A stretch of DNA of 64,000 nt from an uncultured Bacteroidota bacterium (GTDB lineage Bacteria > Bacteroidota > Bacteroidia > Chitinophagales > Chitinophagaceae), in assembly GCA_903835005.1 (NCBI GenBank), contig CAILLK010000070.1, positions 1-64,000 on the forward strand. Reading direction: 5' to 3'. Numbering within the stretch: position 1 is the first letter of the stretch; each line of letters begins with the position of its first letter. The translations under genes and the position numbers were made by a program. This document shows, piece after piece, positions 1 to 7,986 of this stretch. Under the pieces are notes generated by a model that saw nothing but the letters and a program-made list of their open reading frames with translations, made no database searches and was not told the DNA's origin.

Positions 1-92
1 CAGGATCGAATTAAAAGGAAACTCAAGACGAATAAAAAAATAAGTACCTTAGCCATATCATTAAGCTCTTTCATTTATTGCCCAACTAAGGG

Positions 93-136
93 GTGGGTCA
101 ACATGACCGGAATAGTGGGTCAACATGGCCGGAATA
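93..136. repeat. Two abutting 22-base direct repeats, IS21-like end remnant
   Basis: Positions 93-114 and 115-136 are the same 22-base word with one A/G difference; its core reads GGGTCAACATG followed by CCGGAATA. IS21-family elements carry several copies of a roughly 20-base repeat at each end, and Bacteroidota members often have a GGGTCAA-type word there. No istA or istB coding is visible beside it, so this would be an isolated end or scar. The family assignment is inference. Confidence 0.45.
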
Positions 137-290
137 TACATTGGATTGATTACTGATTTGGGTGTGATACAATCCTCGCATGGGATAGCCACCTACCGGG
201 CATAATGCTACAGAATTGGATTTAGCTACCAACAGATAGCCGCATACGGGGCAATGAGCGTATCTTGAATAAAGGTTACAAAACAGCACA

Positions 291-373
291 TTCAACCCGT
301 TCCGGGTTGGTCGATTATATCTTATATTCATCGGTTTCACCGGTGGTTATTCACGTTGAAGCCCTTCAGGCTT
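291..373. repeat. Three-hairpin dispersed repeat, copy A
   Basis: Three short stems follow one another: CAACCC/GGGTTG (293-309), CATCGGT/ACCGGTG (329-345) and AAGCC/GGCTT (359-373). The same order, spacing and partly the same sequence recur at 14991-15075, which shows that it is a dispersed element. Similar hairpin trios are common between genes in Bacteroidota genomes, but their function is not known to me. Confidence 0.55.
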
Positions 374-434
374 CTTCTGTAAATAACTGCAATGTTGATT
401 GCGGTGTGGTGTGATAAAATGATGCCCCCTTTTG

Positions 435-2339
435 CTACGCATCCATATATTCCCAGGCGCTGTGGTAGGCGTTGAGGGATTCGGTGTAGGCGATGAAGCC
501 GGCGTAGAAGGGGTGGCGGGAGAGGGTGGCGCTGTCGCCGATGATGATGAGTTTTTTGCGGGCGCGGGTCATGGCTACGTTCATGCGGCGGATATCGGAT
601 AGGAAACCTATGTTGCCATCGGAGTTGCTGCGCACCATGCTGATGTAAACGATATCGCGCTCCTGTCCCTGGAAGCTGTCGATGGTGTTGATGGATATAC
701 TTGCGGCATGTTTTTGCAGCAGCGGACTGTGGGGCAGCAGTTCGTTCAGAACATGTATCTGCTGCTTGTAGGGTGATATGATGGCGATGGAAGGGAAGTT
801 TTTTGGGGTGAAGTGTTTGCTGAGTCCGGTGACCAAAGCAGTGAGGTGTTTCAACAACAGGGCTGCTTCTTCGGGGTTGGTAATGCTGGTGCCTTCCTGC
901 TTTTCATCGTAGCTGCAACCGGCAGTATCTATAAACTCTACCGGCGGCTCGCCGGGAAAAAGCGTGTGATCGGCAACCGAGGCATGGGCCAATAATTTAT
1001 CTAAATAGAAAACCTTTGAGGAATAGCCCATGATGTGGGCGTGCATCCGGTATTGCTCCTGAAGCAGCACAACTGCCTGCGGATAGAGTGCTACGCATTT
1101 CTCGAGCAGGGTAGTGGCGAGACCCTTGCGGGCGGCTTCGTTGCTTTTGATAGTGGGAGAGAGCTGGCAATGATCGCCGGCAAGGATGAGCTTCTGGGCC
1201 TTGACAATAGGGATCCAGCAGCCGGGCTCGATGGCCTGTCCGGCTTCATCTATCACTACCGTGTGGTACTTGATGCCACGCACGGTGTAGTGATTGGCGC
1301 CAACGAGCGTGGCGGCGATGACCTGGGCTTTGGCAATGAGGTCGTCAATGATGTATTGCTCAGTGTTGCCCACTTCTTTTATGATTTTGTGCGCTTCATC
1401 GAAGAGGGCCTTGCGCTGCTCGCGCTCGGCTTTGCCGAAGCTGCGCTTGTATTTATGTGCCATGTTGCGGAACTCGGCGGCGCGCTTTTTGAGGGCTTTG
1501 ATTTCCTTCATGGATTTGTGTTCACTCATTTTACTATCGAGGGTGAGCGACATGAGGCGCTCGGAAACGCGGGCGGGGTTGCCTACACGAAGCACATTGA
1601 GGCCTTCATCGGAGAGCTTTTCGGAGAGCAGATCGACGGCGGTATTGCTGGGGGCTACTACGAGTATCTGCTGGTTGTCTTTTTTGATGAGGGCTTTAAT
1701 GGCTTGCACCAGTGTGGTGGTTTTGCCGGTGCCGGGCGGGCCATGCACAATGGCGAGTTCGTTGGCGGTGATGATTTTATTTACGGCTTCGTTTTGTATG
1801 CTGTTGAGTTTGGGGTTATTGAAGAGGTGTATGGTGGTATCGAAGGTGGGGGATTTCTTGCCGGTGAGGATGTTTACCAGTCGGCCTTCCTTGGTTTCGG
1901 CGAGGGCATCGGCATATTTGAGGGCGCCCTGCATTTCGTCGTAGCTGTTGTCGTCGAAAAGGAGGTCGATGCCGAGCTTGCCTTCGCTTGCCCAGTCGGG
2001 GAGCTCATCGGTGCGGAGGGTGATTTTGAGTATGTTGCCACTCGAGTGGGTAATGGTGCCTTCCAGCCTGTTGTTTTTGGGGTCGTGATTGGAGAACAGC
2101 ATGGCGGCTGCGCCGAAGCGGAGCTGGTGATTGATATCCTGATGGGTGGTGCGCTCTACTTCTACATTGATATAGTCGCCCTTGGTCATTTCGGAGCCAC
2201 GGATGGCGATGGGGTACCAGGTATAGCCGTTTTCGCTGCGCTGGTATACGGATGTGGTTTCGGCAAGCTGGAGATAAGATTTGCGGTCTTCGACACGCTC
2301 CATTTGCAGGAGGTCGAGCTGGTGTTTGAAGTAGTCCAT
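435..2339 (-). CDS. SF1B DNA/RNA helicase, UPF1/IGHMBP2-like
   Basis: A 634-residue superfamily 1 helicase of the UPF1/IGHMBP2/DNA2 group, which unwinds RNA or DNA 5'-to-3' using ATP. The N-terminal ~190 residues form the beta-barrel/stalk region typical of the group. Walker A GPPGTGKTT lies at 200-208 and the Walker B/DEAG box DEAGQA at 364-369. The QYRMH motif follows near 425. The late motifs SFQGQE and VAMTRARKKL sit near 575-605. The length is normal for bacterial members. It is a single gene on the minus strand, preceded by a 10-unit heptamer array (2347-2416) that would lie in its leader. Its substrate cannot be read from the sequence. Confidence 0.9.
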   Translation of the reverse strand: MDYFKHQLDLLQMERVEDRKSYLQLAETTSVYQRSENGYTWYPIAIRGSEMTKGDYINVEVERTTHQDINHQLRFGAAAMLFSNHDPKNNRLEGTITHSSGNILKITLRTDELPDWASEGKLGIDLLFDDNSYDEMQGALKYADALAETKEGRLVNILTGKKSPTFDTTIHLFNNPKLNSIQNEAVNKIITANELAIVHGPPGTGKTTTLVQAIKALIKKDNQQILVVAPSNTAVDLLSEKLSDEGLNVLRVGNPARVSERLMSLTLDSKMSEHKSMKEIKALKKRAAEFRNMAHKYKRSFGKAEREQRKALFDEAHKIIKEVGNTEQYIIDDLIAKAQVIAATLVGANHYTVRGIKYHTVVIDEAGQAIEPGCWIPIVKAQKLILAGDHCQLSPTIKSNEAARKGLATTLLEKCVALYPQAVVLLQEQYRMHAHIMGYSSKVFYLDKLLAHASVADHTLFPGEPPVEFIDTAGCSYDEKQEGTSITNPEEAALLLKHLTALVTGLSKHFTPKNFPSIAIISPYKQQIHVLNELLPHSPLLQKHAASISINTIDSFQGQERDIVYISMVRSNSDGNIGFLSDIRRMNVAMTRARKKLIIIGDSATLSRHPFYAGFIAYTESLNAYHSAWEYMDA

Positions 2340-2346
2340 TTTTTTA

Positions 2347-2416
2347 AGTCGTGAGTCGTGAGTCGTGAGTCGTTAGTCTAAAGTCGTAAGTCGTTAGTCG
2401 TTAGTTTGAAGTGGCC
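2347..2416. repeat. Heptamer tandem array upstream of the helicase gene
   Basis: Ten consecutive 7-base units on the plus strand, mostly AGTCGTG, AGTCGTT or AGTCGTA, the last two degenerate. The array starts seven bases upstream of the helicase start codon, so it should be transcribed as part of its 5' leader. Comparable arrays lie at 36781-36808, 37379-37463 and 39708-39777. Confidence 0.85.
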
Positions 2417-2529
2417 GTATAAGGAGTGAGCTGCAAGGTAATAAATTTAGGTGGGCCGCACCGGAAGGAGATGTTGCAGGCTGTGCGATGATTAAATTCT
2501 TTAGTTTTGAAAAACTAAATGAATAGCTG

Positions 2530-3612
2530 ATGCCGGGTGTGGAAATTTCAAAAAGCAGGCTGATCAATCAACATATTGCAGGGAGTACTTTCTCTACCCC
2601 CGAGGAGGTGGTGGCATGGATGGGGGCGATGCAGGCGCAGGATTATGGTATGGCGAAATGGGGGATTGGGGTAAGGCTGCCGGGGGCGACTGATGCGGTG
2701 ATTGAGGCGGCTATGGATGAGGGGAAGATACTGAGGACGCATGTGCTGCGGCCTACCTGGCACCTGGTAGCGGCGGAGGACCTGCGGTGGCTGATGGACC
2801 TGACCGGGCCAAGACTGAGGGGATCGCTGAATGCCAATAATAAACGATTAGGACTTACAGAACGGGTTTTTGGGAAATGCAATAAAATAATAGCCAGTGC
2901 GCTGAGTGAGCGGCATATGACGAGGAAGGAACTGATGGCGGTGCTGCAGCAAAATAAGATAGCTACTGATGACCTGCGGTCGAGCCATATTATGTTCCGT
3001 GCGGAGATAGATGGTGTGGTGTGCAGCGGGGTAAGGGCGGGTAAGGAAAATAGTTATGCACTCTTTGATGAGCGGGTGCGGCCATCGAAGATTAAAGACA
3101 GGAATGACGCTGTGGGGGAATTGTTTAAACGATATATAAGCAGCCACGGGCCAGCTACGCTGCATGATTTTGTGTGGTGGAGCGGGTTGAATTTGGGTGA
3201 TGCGAGGATGGGGCTGGAGATGAACAAGGCGGGAATTGAATGTATAAATTTGGATGGGAAAACATGGTGGTTTGCCGGTGGCGGTGTGCAAGGCGGCTTG
3301 AAAAAGAAAACGGTGCATTTGTTGCCAGCGTTTGATGAGTATATGGTGAGCTATAAGGACAGGAGCGCATCGCTGCATGATGATCATTTCAGTAATGCGA
3401 TTTCCAGTAACGGGATATTCAGGCCGATTGTGGTGGTGGATGGTAAGGTGGTGGGGGTGTGGAGGCGATCATTGGTGAAAGGAAGGGTGGTTGTGGTGCC
3501 TGAGTATTTTGAGGGTGTGGTGGTGCCGTTGGGTGCTGCTGTAAAGAAGGCACTGGGGGGCTATGGGAGGTTTTTGGGGATGGAGGTTTTTTGGGAGGAT
3601 ATGATAATTTAA
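2530..3612 (+). CDS. Winged-helix HTH_42 protein, AlkZ/YcaQ-like DNA glycosylase candidate
   Basis: A 360-residue protein of the HTH_42 family (tandem winged helices). Members that have been studied, AlkZ of Streptomyces and YcaQ/AlkX of E. coli, are DNA glycosylases that unhook interstrand crosslinks or remove bulky alkyl adducts. The family's catalytic site is a Gln-x-Gln or Gln-x-Asp motif near residue 37; here Q35-A36-Q37 is present in MGAMQAQDY, the AlkZ-type version. The length fits the family. A TAGTTTTG -7 element at 2502-2509 gives a short leader and supports the ATG at 2530. No biosynthetic cluster for a DNA-alkylating compound adjoins it, so a general repair role is likelier than self-resistance. 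The glycosylase activity is inferred. Confidence 0.8.
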   Translation: MPGVEISKSRLINQHIAGSTFSTPEEVVAWMGAMQAQDYGMAKWGIGVRLPGATDAVIEAAMDEGKILRTHVLRPTWHLVAAEDLRWLMDLTGPRLRGSLNANNKRLGLTERVFGKCNKIIASALSERHMTRKELMAVLQQNKIATDDLRSSHIMFRAEIDGVVCSGVRAGKENSYALFDERVRPSKIKDRNDAVGELFKRYISSHGPATLHDFVWWSGLNLGDARMGLEMNKAGIECINLDGKTWWFAGGGVQGGLKKKTVHLLPAFDEYMVSYKDRSASLHDDHFSNAISSNGIFRPIVVVDGKVVGVWRRSLVKGRVVVVPEYFEGVVVPLGAAVKKALGGYGRFLGMEVFWEDMII

Positions 3613-3625
3613 TCCTGCCGGGTGC

Positions 3626-4105
3626 GATTCGATCACCCCTGATTGGATTCGGCATTCGACTCATCCAATCGGTCCCCTCTTTGAAAAAAAGAGGGGAGTG
3701 TGCAAATATCCGGATGGGCGGGATTCGATCACCCCTGTCCTGGCTTAGCGCAAGGCCGGTCCCCTCTTTGGAAAAAAGAGGGGAGTGTGCAAATATCCTG
3801 ACGGGCGCGACTTAACCACCCCTGGTTGCATTCGGCATTCGCCTCATGCAACCGGTCCCCTCCTTCCCGAAATGCTCCGGGATCCGAGAAAAAACAGGAG
3901 GGGAGTGTGCAAATATCCGGATGGGCGGGATTCGATCACCCCTGTCCTGGCTTAGCGCCTAGGCCGGTCCCCTCTTTGAAAAAAAGAGGGGAGTGTGCAA
4001 ATATCCGGATGAGCGGGATTTAACCACCCCTGGTTGCATTCTCCGCCACGGCGGATCATGCAACTGGTCCCCTCCTAAAAACAGGAGGGGAGTTTGCGAA
4101 CCGGG
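3626..4105. repeat. Five-unit imperfect tandem repeat of paired hairpins
   Basis: Five units begin at 3626, 3722, 3809, 3929 and 4017 and are 87-120 bases long. Each opens with a GATTCGATCACCCCTG-like or GACTTAACCACCCCTGG-like word, has a first stem-loop and then a second (CCCCTCTTT/AAAGAGGGG or CCCCTCCT/AGGAGGGG), and, except in the diverged last unit, ends in GTGTGCAAATATCC. The first stem differs between units yet stays paired: GATTGGAT/ATCCAATC, CTGGCTTA/TAGGCCGG, GGTTGCAT/ATGCAACC. The whole stretch 3613-4310 lacks a believable gene; the short open frames across it simply follow the repeats. Confidence 0.85.
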
Positions 4106-4310
4106 AGCGTTTTTCCTGATGTGTGCGAGTATAGACGGATTCAATCCGTCCCACGTAATTCCTGATTTTTTTAGCTTCATAGAAATTCATCGTTGACTGG
4201 TGCCATTCCCGAAGAAAAACGGGATAGACTGCCACTAAAGCAAAATAGCAGCAATAAGCGGGGACATAAAAATATTATGTGTGGGAATTCGCGAACTTAG
4301 TAAATGATAA

Positions 4311-5300
4311 TTATTCAGCCTGGTACTGGTGGTAGTATTTGTTGCGGTAAGCGAGGGGGAGCAGGCCAGTGATTTTTTTGAAGGTGGTGCGGAAGGCTTT
4401 GTGGTCGGTGTAGCCGACCTGGTACATGACTTCGTTTATATTCTTTTTGCCGGCTTCGAGGTCTTTTTTTGCGGCTTCCATTTTTACGCGCTGTATGTAC
4501 TCTGTTACAGTATTAGATGTGGCTTTTTTGAAGCGGCGCTCGAAGTTGCGACGGCTTAGGGAGAGCATGGAGGTAAGTTGCTCGATGGTGATTTTATCCT
4601 GGTAGTTGTGCTCTATGAATTCCTGTGCTCGTTTTATTACATCATCTTTGTGGGTGCGCTGGCCGGTGAACATGGTAAAGGCAGATTGGCTGTGGCGGTC
4701 GAGCTCTATCTCGAAATGCTTGGAGAACATTACTGCCATTTCGCGGTTGGTGTATTTCTCCAGCAGATACAGGAGCAGGTTCCAGAAGGAGTTGGCGCCA
4801 CCGCTGGTGTATATTCCGTCTTCATCGGTAATGATTTTATCGGATACCAGGCAGACATCGGGGAACATGGTGCGGAATTCGTTTTCGGCGTTCCAGTGGG
4901 TGGCACATTTTTTGCCGTTCAGCAAGCCGGTTGCAGCCAGCAGAAAGGTGCCTACGCAGAGGCTGGCTACTTCGGTCCCTTTTGAATGCATGGCTGCTAT
5001 CCATGGAAGGAAATCTTTGTTGGCTTCAATTACCTTCTTCATATTACCATTAACGGCTGGTATGATGATCAGGTCAGTATGGTGCAGATCGTGGATGGTG
5101 ATATCGGGGTTGACGGAGAATACCCGGTCGTAGACCTGAGGTACGTTGCTGAGACCAACGAACTGAACTGTGAACATGGAGTCTTTGCCCAGACGGGCAA
5201 GGAATTCATTGGTTTTACCGAACAGGATAAATGGCCCGTTGATGCAGCCAAGAGAGGCGTCGCCAACGGGTACCAGTACAGAAACATGTTTTTGTGCCAT
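4311..5300 (-). CDS. GlxA-family regulator: DJ-1/PfpI domain plus AraC HTH
   Basis: A 329-residue transcription factor. Residues ~5-170 form a DJ-1/PfpI (class I GATase-like) domain with the nucleophile-elbow cysteine in SLCVGTFLLAA. Residues ~215-325 form an AraC-type double helix-turn-helix ending in the family pattern VGYTDHKAFRTTFKKITG. Studied GlxA-like proteins respond to small metabolites such as quaternary amines or arginine; the effector here is unknown. It is divergent from the first VOC gene (5434), which suggests control of that gene or of the following cluster. A TACATTTG -7 element (5312-5305, minus strand) ends four bases before the ATG, predicting an essentially leaderless mRNA. 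Confidence 0.9.
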   Translation of the reverse strand: MAQKHVSVLVPVGDASLGCINGPFILFGKTNEFLARLGKDSMFTVQFVGLSNVPQVYDRVFSVNPDITIHDLHHTDLIIIPAVNGNMKKVIEANKDFLPWIAAMHSKGTEVASLCVGTFLLAATGLLNGKKCATHWNAENEFRTMFPDVCLVSDKIITDEDGIYTSGGANSFWNLLLYLLEKYTNREMAVMFSKHFEIELDRHSQSAFTMFTGQRTHKDDVIKRAQEFIEHNYQDKITIEQLTSMLSLSRRNFERRFKKATSNTVTEYIQRVKMEAAKKDLEAGKKNINEVMYQVGYTDHKAFRTTFKKITGLLPLAYRNKYYHQYQAE

Positions 5301-5304
5301 ACTA

Positions 5305-5312
5305 CAAATGTA
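5305..5312 (-). promoter_or_regulatory. -7 element abutting the GlxA-like start
   Basis: TACATTTG on the minus strand, matching the Bacteroidota -7 consensus TAnnTTTG. Only TAGT separates it from the ATG. No good -33 TTTG/TTG is visible at the usual 19-20 base spacing. Confidence 0.5.
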
Positions 5313-5405
5313 TCAAAGGCCGGTCAATCAGAGCGCAATTCCTTTTGTCATAATGTACCCTTAAAAATGCCGTTTTTGCCCTCCTTACAAATCAGATTGA
5401 TGCAG

Positions 5406-5413
5406 TATGTTTG
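5406..5413 (+). promoter_or_regulatory. -7 element upstream of the first VOC gene
   Basis: TATGTTTG fits TAnnTTTG. Transcription would start near 5418, after the in-frame ATG at 5407. This favours the downstream ATG at 5434 as the true start of the VOC gene. Confidence 0.5.
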
Positions 5414-5433
5414 CATTAATTAAAAATATAATT

Positions 5434-5850
5434 ATGACACAGATCAATGTTTACCTGACTTTTGATGGCAACTGCCGAGAAGCAATGAATTTTTATAAGG
5501 AATGCCTGGGCGGCGACTTGCACCTGATGACGGTGGGCGGTTCGCCTGCGGAGGCGCATTGTGCCCCGGAAATGAAGGACTACATTATGCACGCCACACT
5601 TACCAATGGCGGACTGGTGCTGATGGCATCCGACAACATAGGATCCCGCAAATTTCTGTTGGGGAATGACGTGTCGCTGTCGCTCAATTGCAGCAGTGAG
5701 GAGGAGATCAACACTTTCTGGGCGAAACTGAGTGAGGGAGGGGAAATCCAGCAGCCACTGCAGGTGATGTTCTGGGGTGCGACATTCGGGATGTTTAAAG
5801 ATCGGTTCGGTAAGAGGTGGATGCTGAATTATGATAAACCGGCGAAGTAA
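5434..5850 (+). CDS. VOC family protein, PhnB-like
   Basis: A 138-residue vicinal-oxygen-chelate protein of the PhnB/3-demethylubiquinone-methyltransferase-like group. The family pattern is clear: VYLTFDGNCREAMNFYKECLGG at the start, a central MHATL strand and a final MFKDRFGKRWMLNYD. Relatives bind metals or hydrophobic ligands and are often antibiotic- or stress-related, but most have no proven activity. The ATG at 5434 was chosen over 5407 because homology begins there and the -7 element overlaps the earlier codon. It is the first of three VOC genes in the cluster and most resembles the one at 7987. Confidence 0.85.
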   Translation: MTQINVYLTFDGNCREAMNFYKECLGGDLHLMTVGGSPAEAHCAPEMKDYIMHATLTNGGLVLMASDNIGSRKFLLGNDVSLSLNCSSEEEINTFWAKLSEGGEIQQPLQVMFWGATFGMFKDRFGKRWMLNYDKPAK

Positions 5851-5981
5851 ATTTAACCACAAATAACACAAAGATTAACGCCAAGTGCACAAATGCGGAA
5901 GGATATAGAAGCAAGGGCGCCAAGTCTATCAGGAACGATGATAAATTTTTATCCGAATGAAATATTTATAAAACCGGGATT

Positions 5982-6542
5982 ATGAGAAAGCTGATACTGC
6001 AAATGCAGATAACTGTAAACGGATTTGTGGCTGGGCCGAACGGGGAGCTGGACTGGATGATTATGGCCCGGGATAGTAAATCGAAAGATTTTATGAATGA
6101 ATTGATTGATTCGTCGGATTGCATACTGATGGGCAGAAAAATGACCGAGGGGTTTATGAGTTATTGGTTGAAGGTGGTGGAGAATCCGGAGGACCCTCAG
6201 TATGCTTTTGCGCGGAAAATGATGGATACCCCCAAGGTGGTTTTTACTAAAACGCTGGATAAATCAGAATGGCCAAATACAGTATTGGCAAAGGGAGAAC
6301 TTGCTGCTGAAGTAAACGTAGTGAAAAACATGCCGGGTAAAGATATACTGGTATATGGCGGTGCAGGATTTGTATCCAGCCTGTTGCAGGAGGGGCTGAT
6401 AGATGAATTGTATTTGCTGGTAAACCCGGTGGCAATAGGATCGGGAATGACTATCTTCAAAGAAAGAACTAATCTGAAACTGATGAGCACTACTCAGTAT
6501 GAAAGCGGGAAAGCAGTATTGCATTATAAACCGGTAAGATGA
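5982..6542 (+). CDS. Dihydrofolate reductase/RibD-C-like reductase family protein
   Basis: A 186-residue protein with the RibD C-terminal/DHFR-like fold (YyaP/YwjB type). The N-terminal strand LILQMQITVNGFVAGPNGELDWM and the later VYGGAGFVSSLLQEGLIDELYLLVNPVAIGSG give the NAD(P)H-binding core. Lone proteins of this type are common in Bacteroidota next to VOC, DUF1801 and SRPBCC genes. Neither a folate nor a riboflavin role is supported, because the deaminase half of RibD and thymidylate genes are absent here. The substrate is unknown. Confidence 0.85.
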   Translation: MRKLILQMQITVNGFVAGPNGELDWMIMARDSKSKDFMNELIDSSDCILMGRKMTEGFMSYWLKVVENPEDPQYAFARKMMDTPKVVFTKTLDKSEWPNTVLAKGELAAEVNVVKNMPGKDILVYGGAGFVSSLLQEGLIDELYLLVNPVAIGSGMTIFKERTNLKLMSTTQYESGKAVLHYKPVR

Positions 6543-6564
6543 ATAAAAGAAAATGAGTAAAAAA

Positions 6565-6596
6565 TTTGTGCAACCAAAAGGTTTCATTTAAGTTTG
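6565..6596 (+). promoter_or_regulatory. Promoter, TTTG-N20-TAAGTTTG
   Basis: TTTG at 6565-6568 and TAAGTTTG at 6589-6596 are 20 bases apart, a full match to the Bacteroidota sigma-A promoter. Transcription should begin near 6603, leaving a leader of about 57 bases before the ATG at 6660. It shows that the cluster is not a single transcript. Confidence 0.7.
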
Positions 6597-6659
6597 CAGT
6601 TCAGGGTAAATTTTTATTTGAATAAAAAGAAGAATTATTATTGTTTAATACTTTGGCCA

Positions 6660-7055
6660 ATGAACCAGCCAGCTAAAGACATCGATACCTATATAGCGCT
6701 GCAGCCGGAAGAGGAGCGGGCAGAACTTGAAGCGCTCCGGCGCATTATCAAATCAGTGGCTCCGGAGGCTGAGGAAGTGATCAGTTATGCAATGCCGGCA
6801 TTTAAGTTTCATGGCATGCTGGTGGGATTTGCGAATGCCAAAAATCATTGGGGATTGTATCCGTGGACAGGGAGGACAGTGGATCAGTTTGCCGAAGAGC
6901 TGAAGGGGTATAGTACTACCAAGGGGGCGATTCACCTGGCAAAAAATAAGCCATTGCCTGTGGCGCTGATAAAAAAGATAGTGAAGCACAGGCTGAAGGA
7001 GAATATTGAAATTGAAATGGCTAAAATAACTTTTAAAAAGAGTACTAAAAAATGA
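6660..7055 (+). CDS. DUF1801 (YdhG-like) protein
   Basis: A 131-residue DUF1801 protein of the YdhG type. It shows the characteristic YIALQPEEERAELEALRRIIKS helix, the ISYAMPAFK motif and the C-terminal GAIHLAKNKPLPVALIKKIVKHRLKEN. The B. subtilis relative is described as an intracellular iron chaperone-like protein, but a function here is not established. Homology begins at the ATG at 6660; the upstream in-frame extension contains the promoter's transcription start region and was left out. The next gene begins four bases after the stop, so the two are surely cotranscribed. Confidence 0.85.
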   Translation: MNQPAKDIDTYIALQPEEERAELEALRRIIKSVAPEAEEVISYAMPAFKFHGMLVGFANAKNHWGLYPWTGRTVDQFAEELKGYSTTKGAIHLAKNKPLPVALIKKIVKHRLKENIEIEMAKITFKKSTKK

Positions 7056-7059
7056 GGCT

Positions 7060-7941
7060 ATGCAAAAGATAACACCTTTCTTATGGTTCAACAACAACCT
7101 GGAAGAAGCAGTAGATGTATATGTTGCTTTGTTCAGCAATTCAAAAATACTGAGCATGCACCGTGCACCAGGCGCGGCACCGGGCGAAAAGGGCAGGGCA
7201 TTTACTGCCACCTTCAGCCTGGGCGATCAGGAGTTTTATGCGCTGAACGGCGGGCCGATGTATAGTTTTTCTCCGGCCACATCGTTTTTTGTGGAGTGTG
7301 AAACCGGGGAAGACGTTGACAGGCTCTGGAAAGGGCTCGGTGAAGGTGGCACGGTTTTTATGGACCTGAATAAATACCCGTTCAGTGAAAAGTATGGCTG
7401 GGTGCAGGACCGGTTTGGTATTTCGTGGCAACTGATGCTTACTAAGGGGAAACAAAAAATTTCGCCATGCCTGATGTTTGTGAAAGAAGTGGCGGGAAAG
7501 GCAGAGCAGGCAATACAATTTTACAGCAGACTATTTAAAAATTCAGAGACACAAATGATAGCCCGGTATGAGGAAGGGGAAGGAGGGCATGTGGGGTCAA
7601 TCAAACACGCTTCGTTTTCTCTTGATGGGGTAACATTTAAGGCCATGGACAGCCATATGGAGCATCTGCATGTGTTCTCTCCTGCCATATCTTTTTTTGT
7701 GAACTGCACGACGCAGGAGGAGGTGGATTTCTTCTGGGATAAATTATCGGAAGGAGGTAAGACAAGTCGCTGCGGCTGGCTGGATGATCAATTCGGTGTG
7801 ACATGGCAGATTGTACCTGATACGCTGGGAAAACTGATGTACGATAAAGACCGTATAAAGGCAAAAAGGGTGATGGATGCCATGATGAAGATGACAAAGC
7901 TTGACATCAAGGGACTGGAAGACGCGTATAATGAGCAATAG
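7060..7941 (+). CDS. Double-domain VOC (PhnB-like) protein
   Basis: A 293-residue fusion of two VOC/PhnB-like domains. The first (residues ~1-130) runs from ITPFLWFNNNLEEAVDVYVALF to WVQDRFGISWQLML. The second (~135-260) runs from ISPCLMFVKEVAGKAEQAIQFY to WLDDQFGVTWQIVP. An intramolecular pair replaces the usual homodimer of single-domain members. A C-terminal helix follows (MDAMMKMTKLDIKGLEDAYNE). Such tandem forms are widespread in Bacteroidota, usually in the same neighbourhood as DUF1801 and SRPBCC genes. No substrate is known. The gene lies four bases after the DUF1801 stop. Confidence 0.85.
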   Translation: MQKITPFLWFNNNLEEAVDVYVALFSNSKILSMHRAPGAAPGEKGRAFTATFSLGDQEFYALNGGPMYSFSPATSFFVECETGEDVDRLWKGLGEGGTVFMDLNKYPFSEKYGWVQDRFGISWQLMLTKGKQKISPCLMFVKEVAGKAEQAIQFYSRLFKNSETQMIARYEEGEGGHVGSIKHASFSLDGVTFKAMDSHMEHLHVFSPAISFFVNCTTQEEVDFFWDKLSEGGKTSRCGWLDDQFGVTWQIVPDTLGKLMYDKDRIKAKRVMDAMMKMTKLDIKGLEDAYNEQ

Positions 7942-7986
7942 AAATAAAAATCGAATATTTTTCAAAGCAATCAACAACCTAAAACA

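Larger units (their letters stand above)
1..434. other. Gene-free left edge with mobile-element and repeat remnants
   Basis: No convincing gene is visible. The stretch holds two adjacent 22-base direct repeats (93-136) and a three-hairpin repeat (291-373). An 80-codon minus-strand frame (98-340) has two CPxxGY-like motifs but runs across both repeats and is probably not a gene. The helicase gene ends at 435. Confidence 0.6.

Noticed and set aside
98-340. An 80-codon minus-strand frame with CPVCGY-like motifs
   Set aside because: It runs across the IS21-like repeats and the first two stems of the three-hairpin element; the cysteine pairs are too few and irregular for a zinc ribbon.
1035-2354. 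A 439-codon open frame on the plus strand opposite the helicase gene
   Set aside because: Its composition mirrors the helicase codons and it has no family resemblance; the minus-strand helicase motifs are complete.
3626-4105. CRISPR-like appearance of the array
   Set aside because: Units are 87-120 bases with variable internal palindromes; there are no short identical repeats with unique spacers and no cas genes.
3591-4196. Several 65-80 codon frames across the hairpin array
   Set aside because: They encode the same repeated words because they follow the DNA repeat; start and stop positions do not match the units.
5851-5981. Degenerate CACAAAG/ACGCAAAG words, also near 9330, 10535 and 14790
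   Set aside because: They recur between genes but are too degenerate to define a unit; noted only as background repeat debris.
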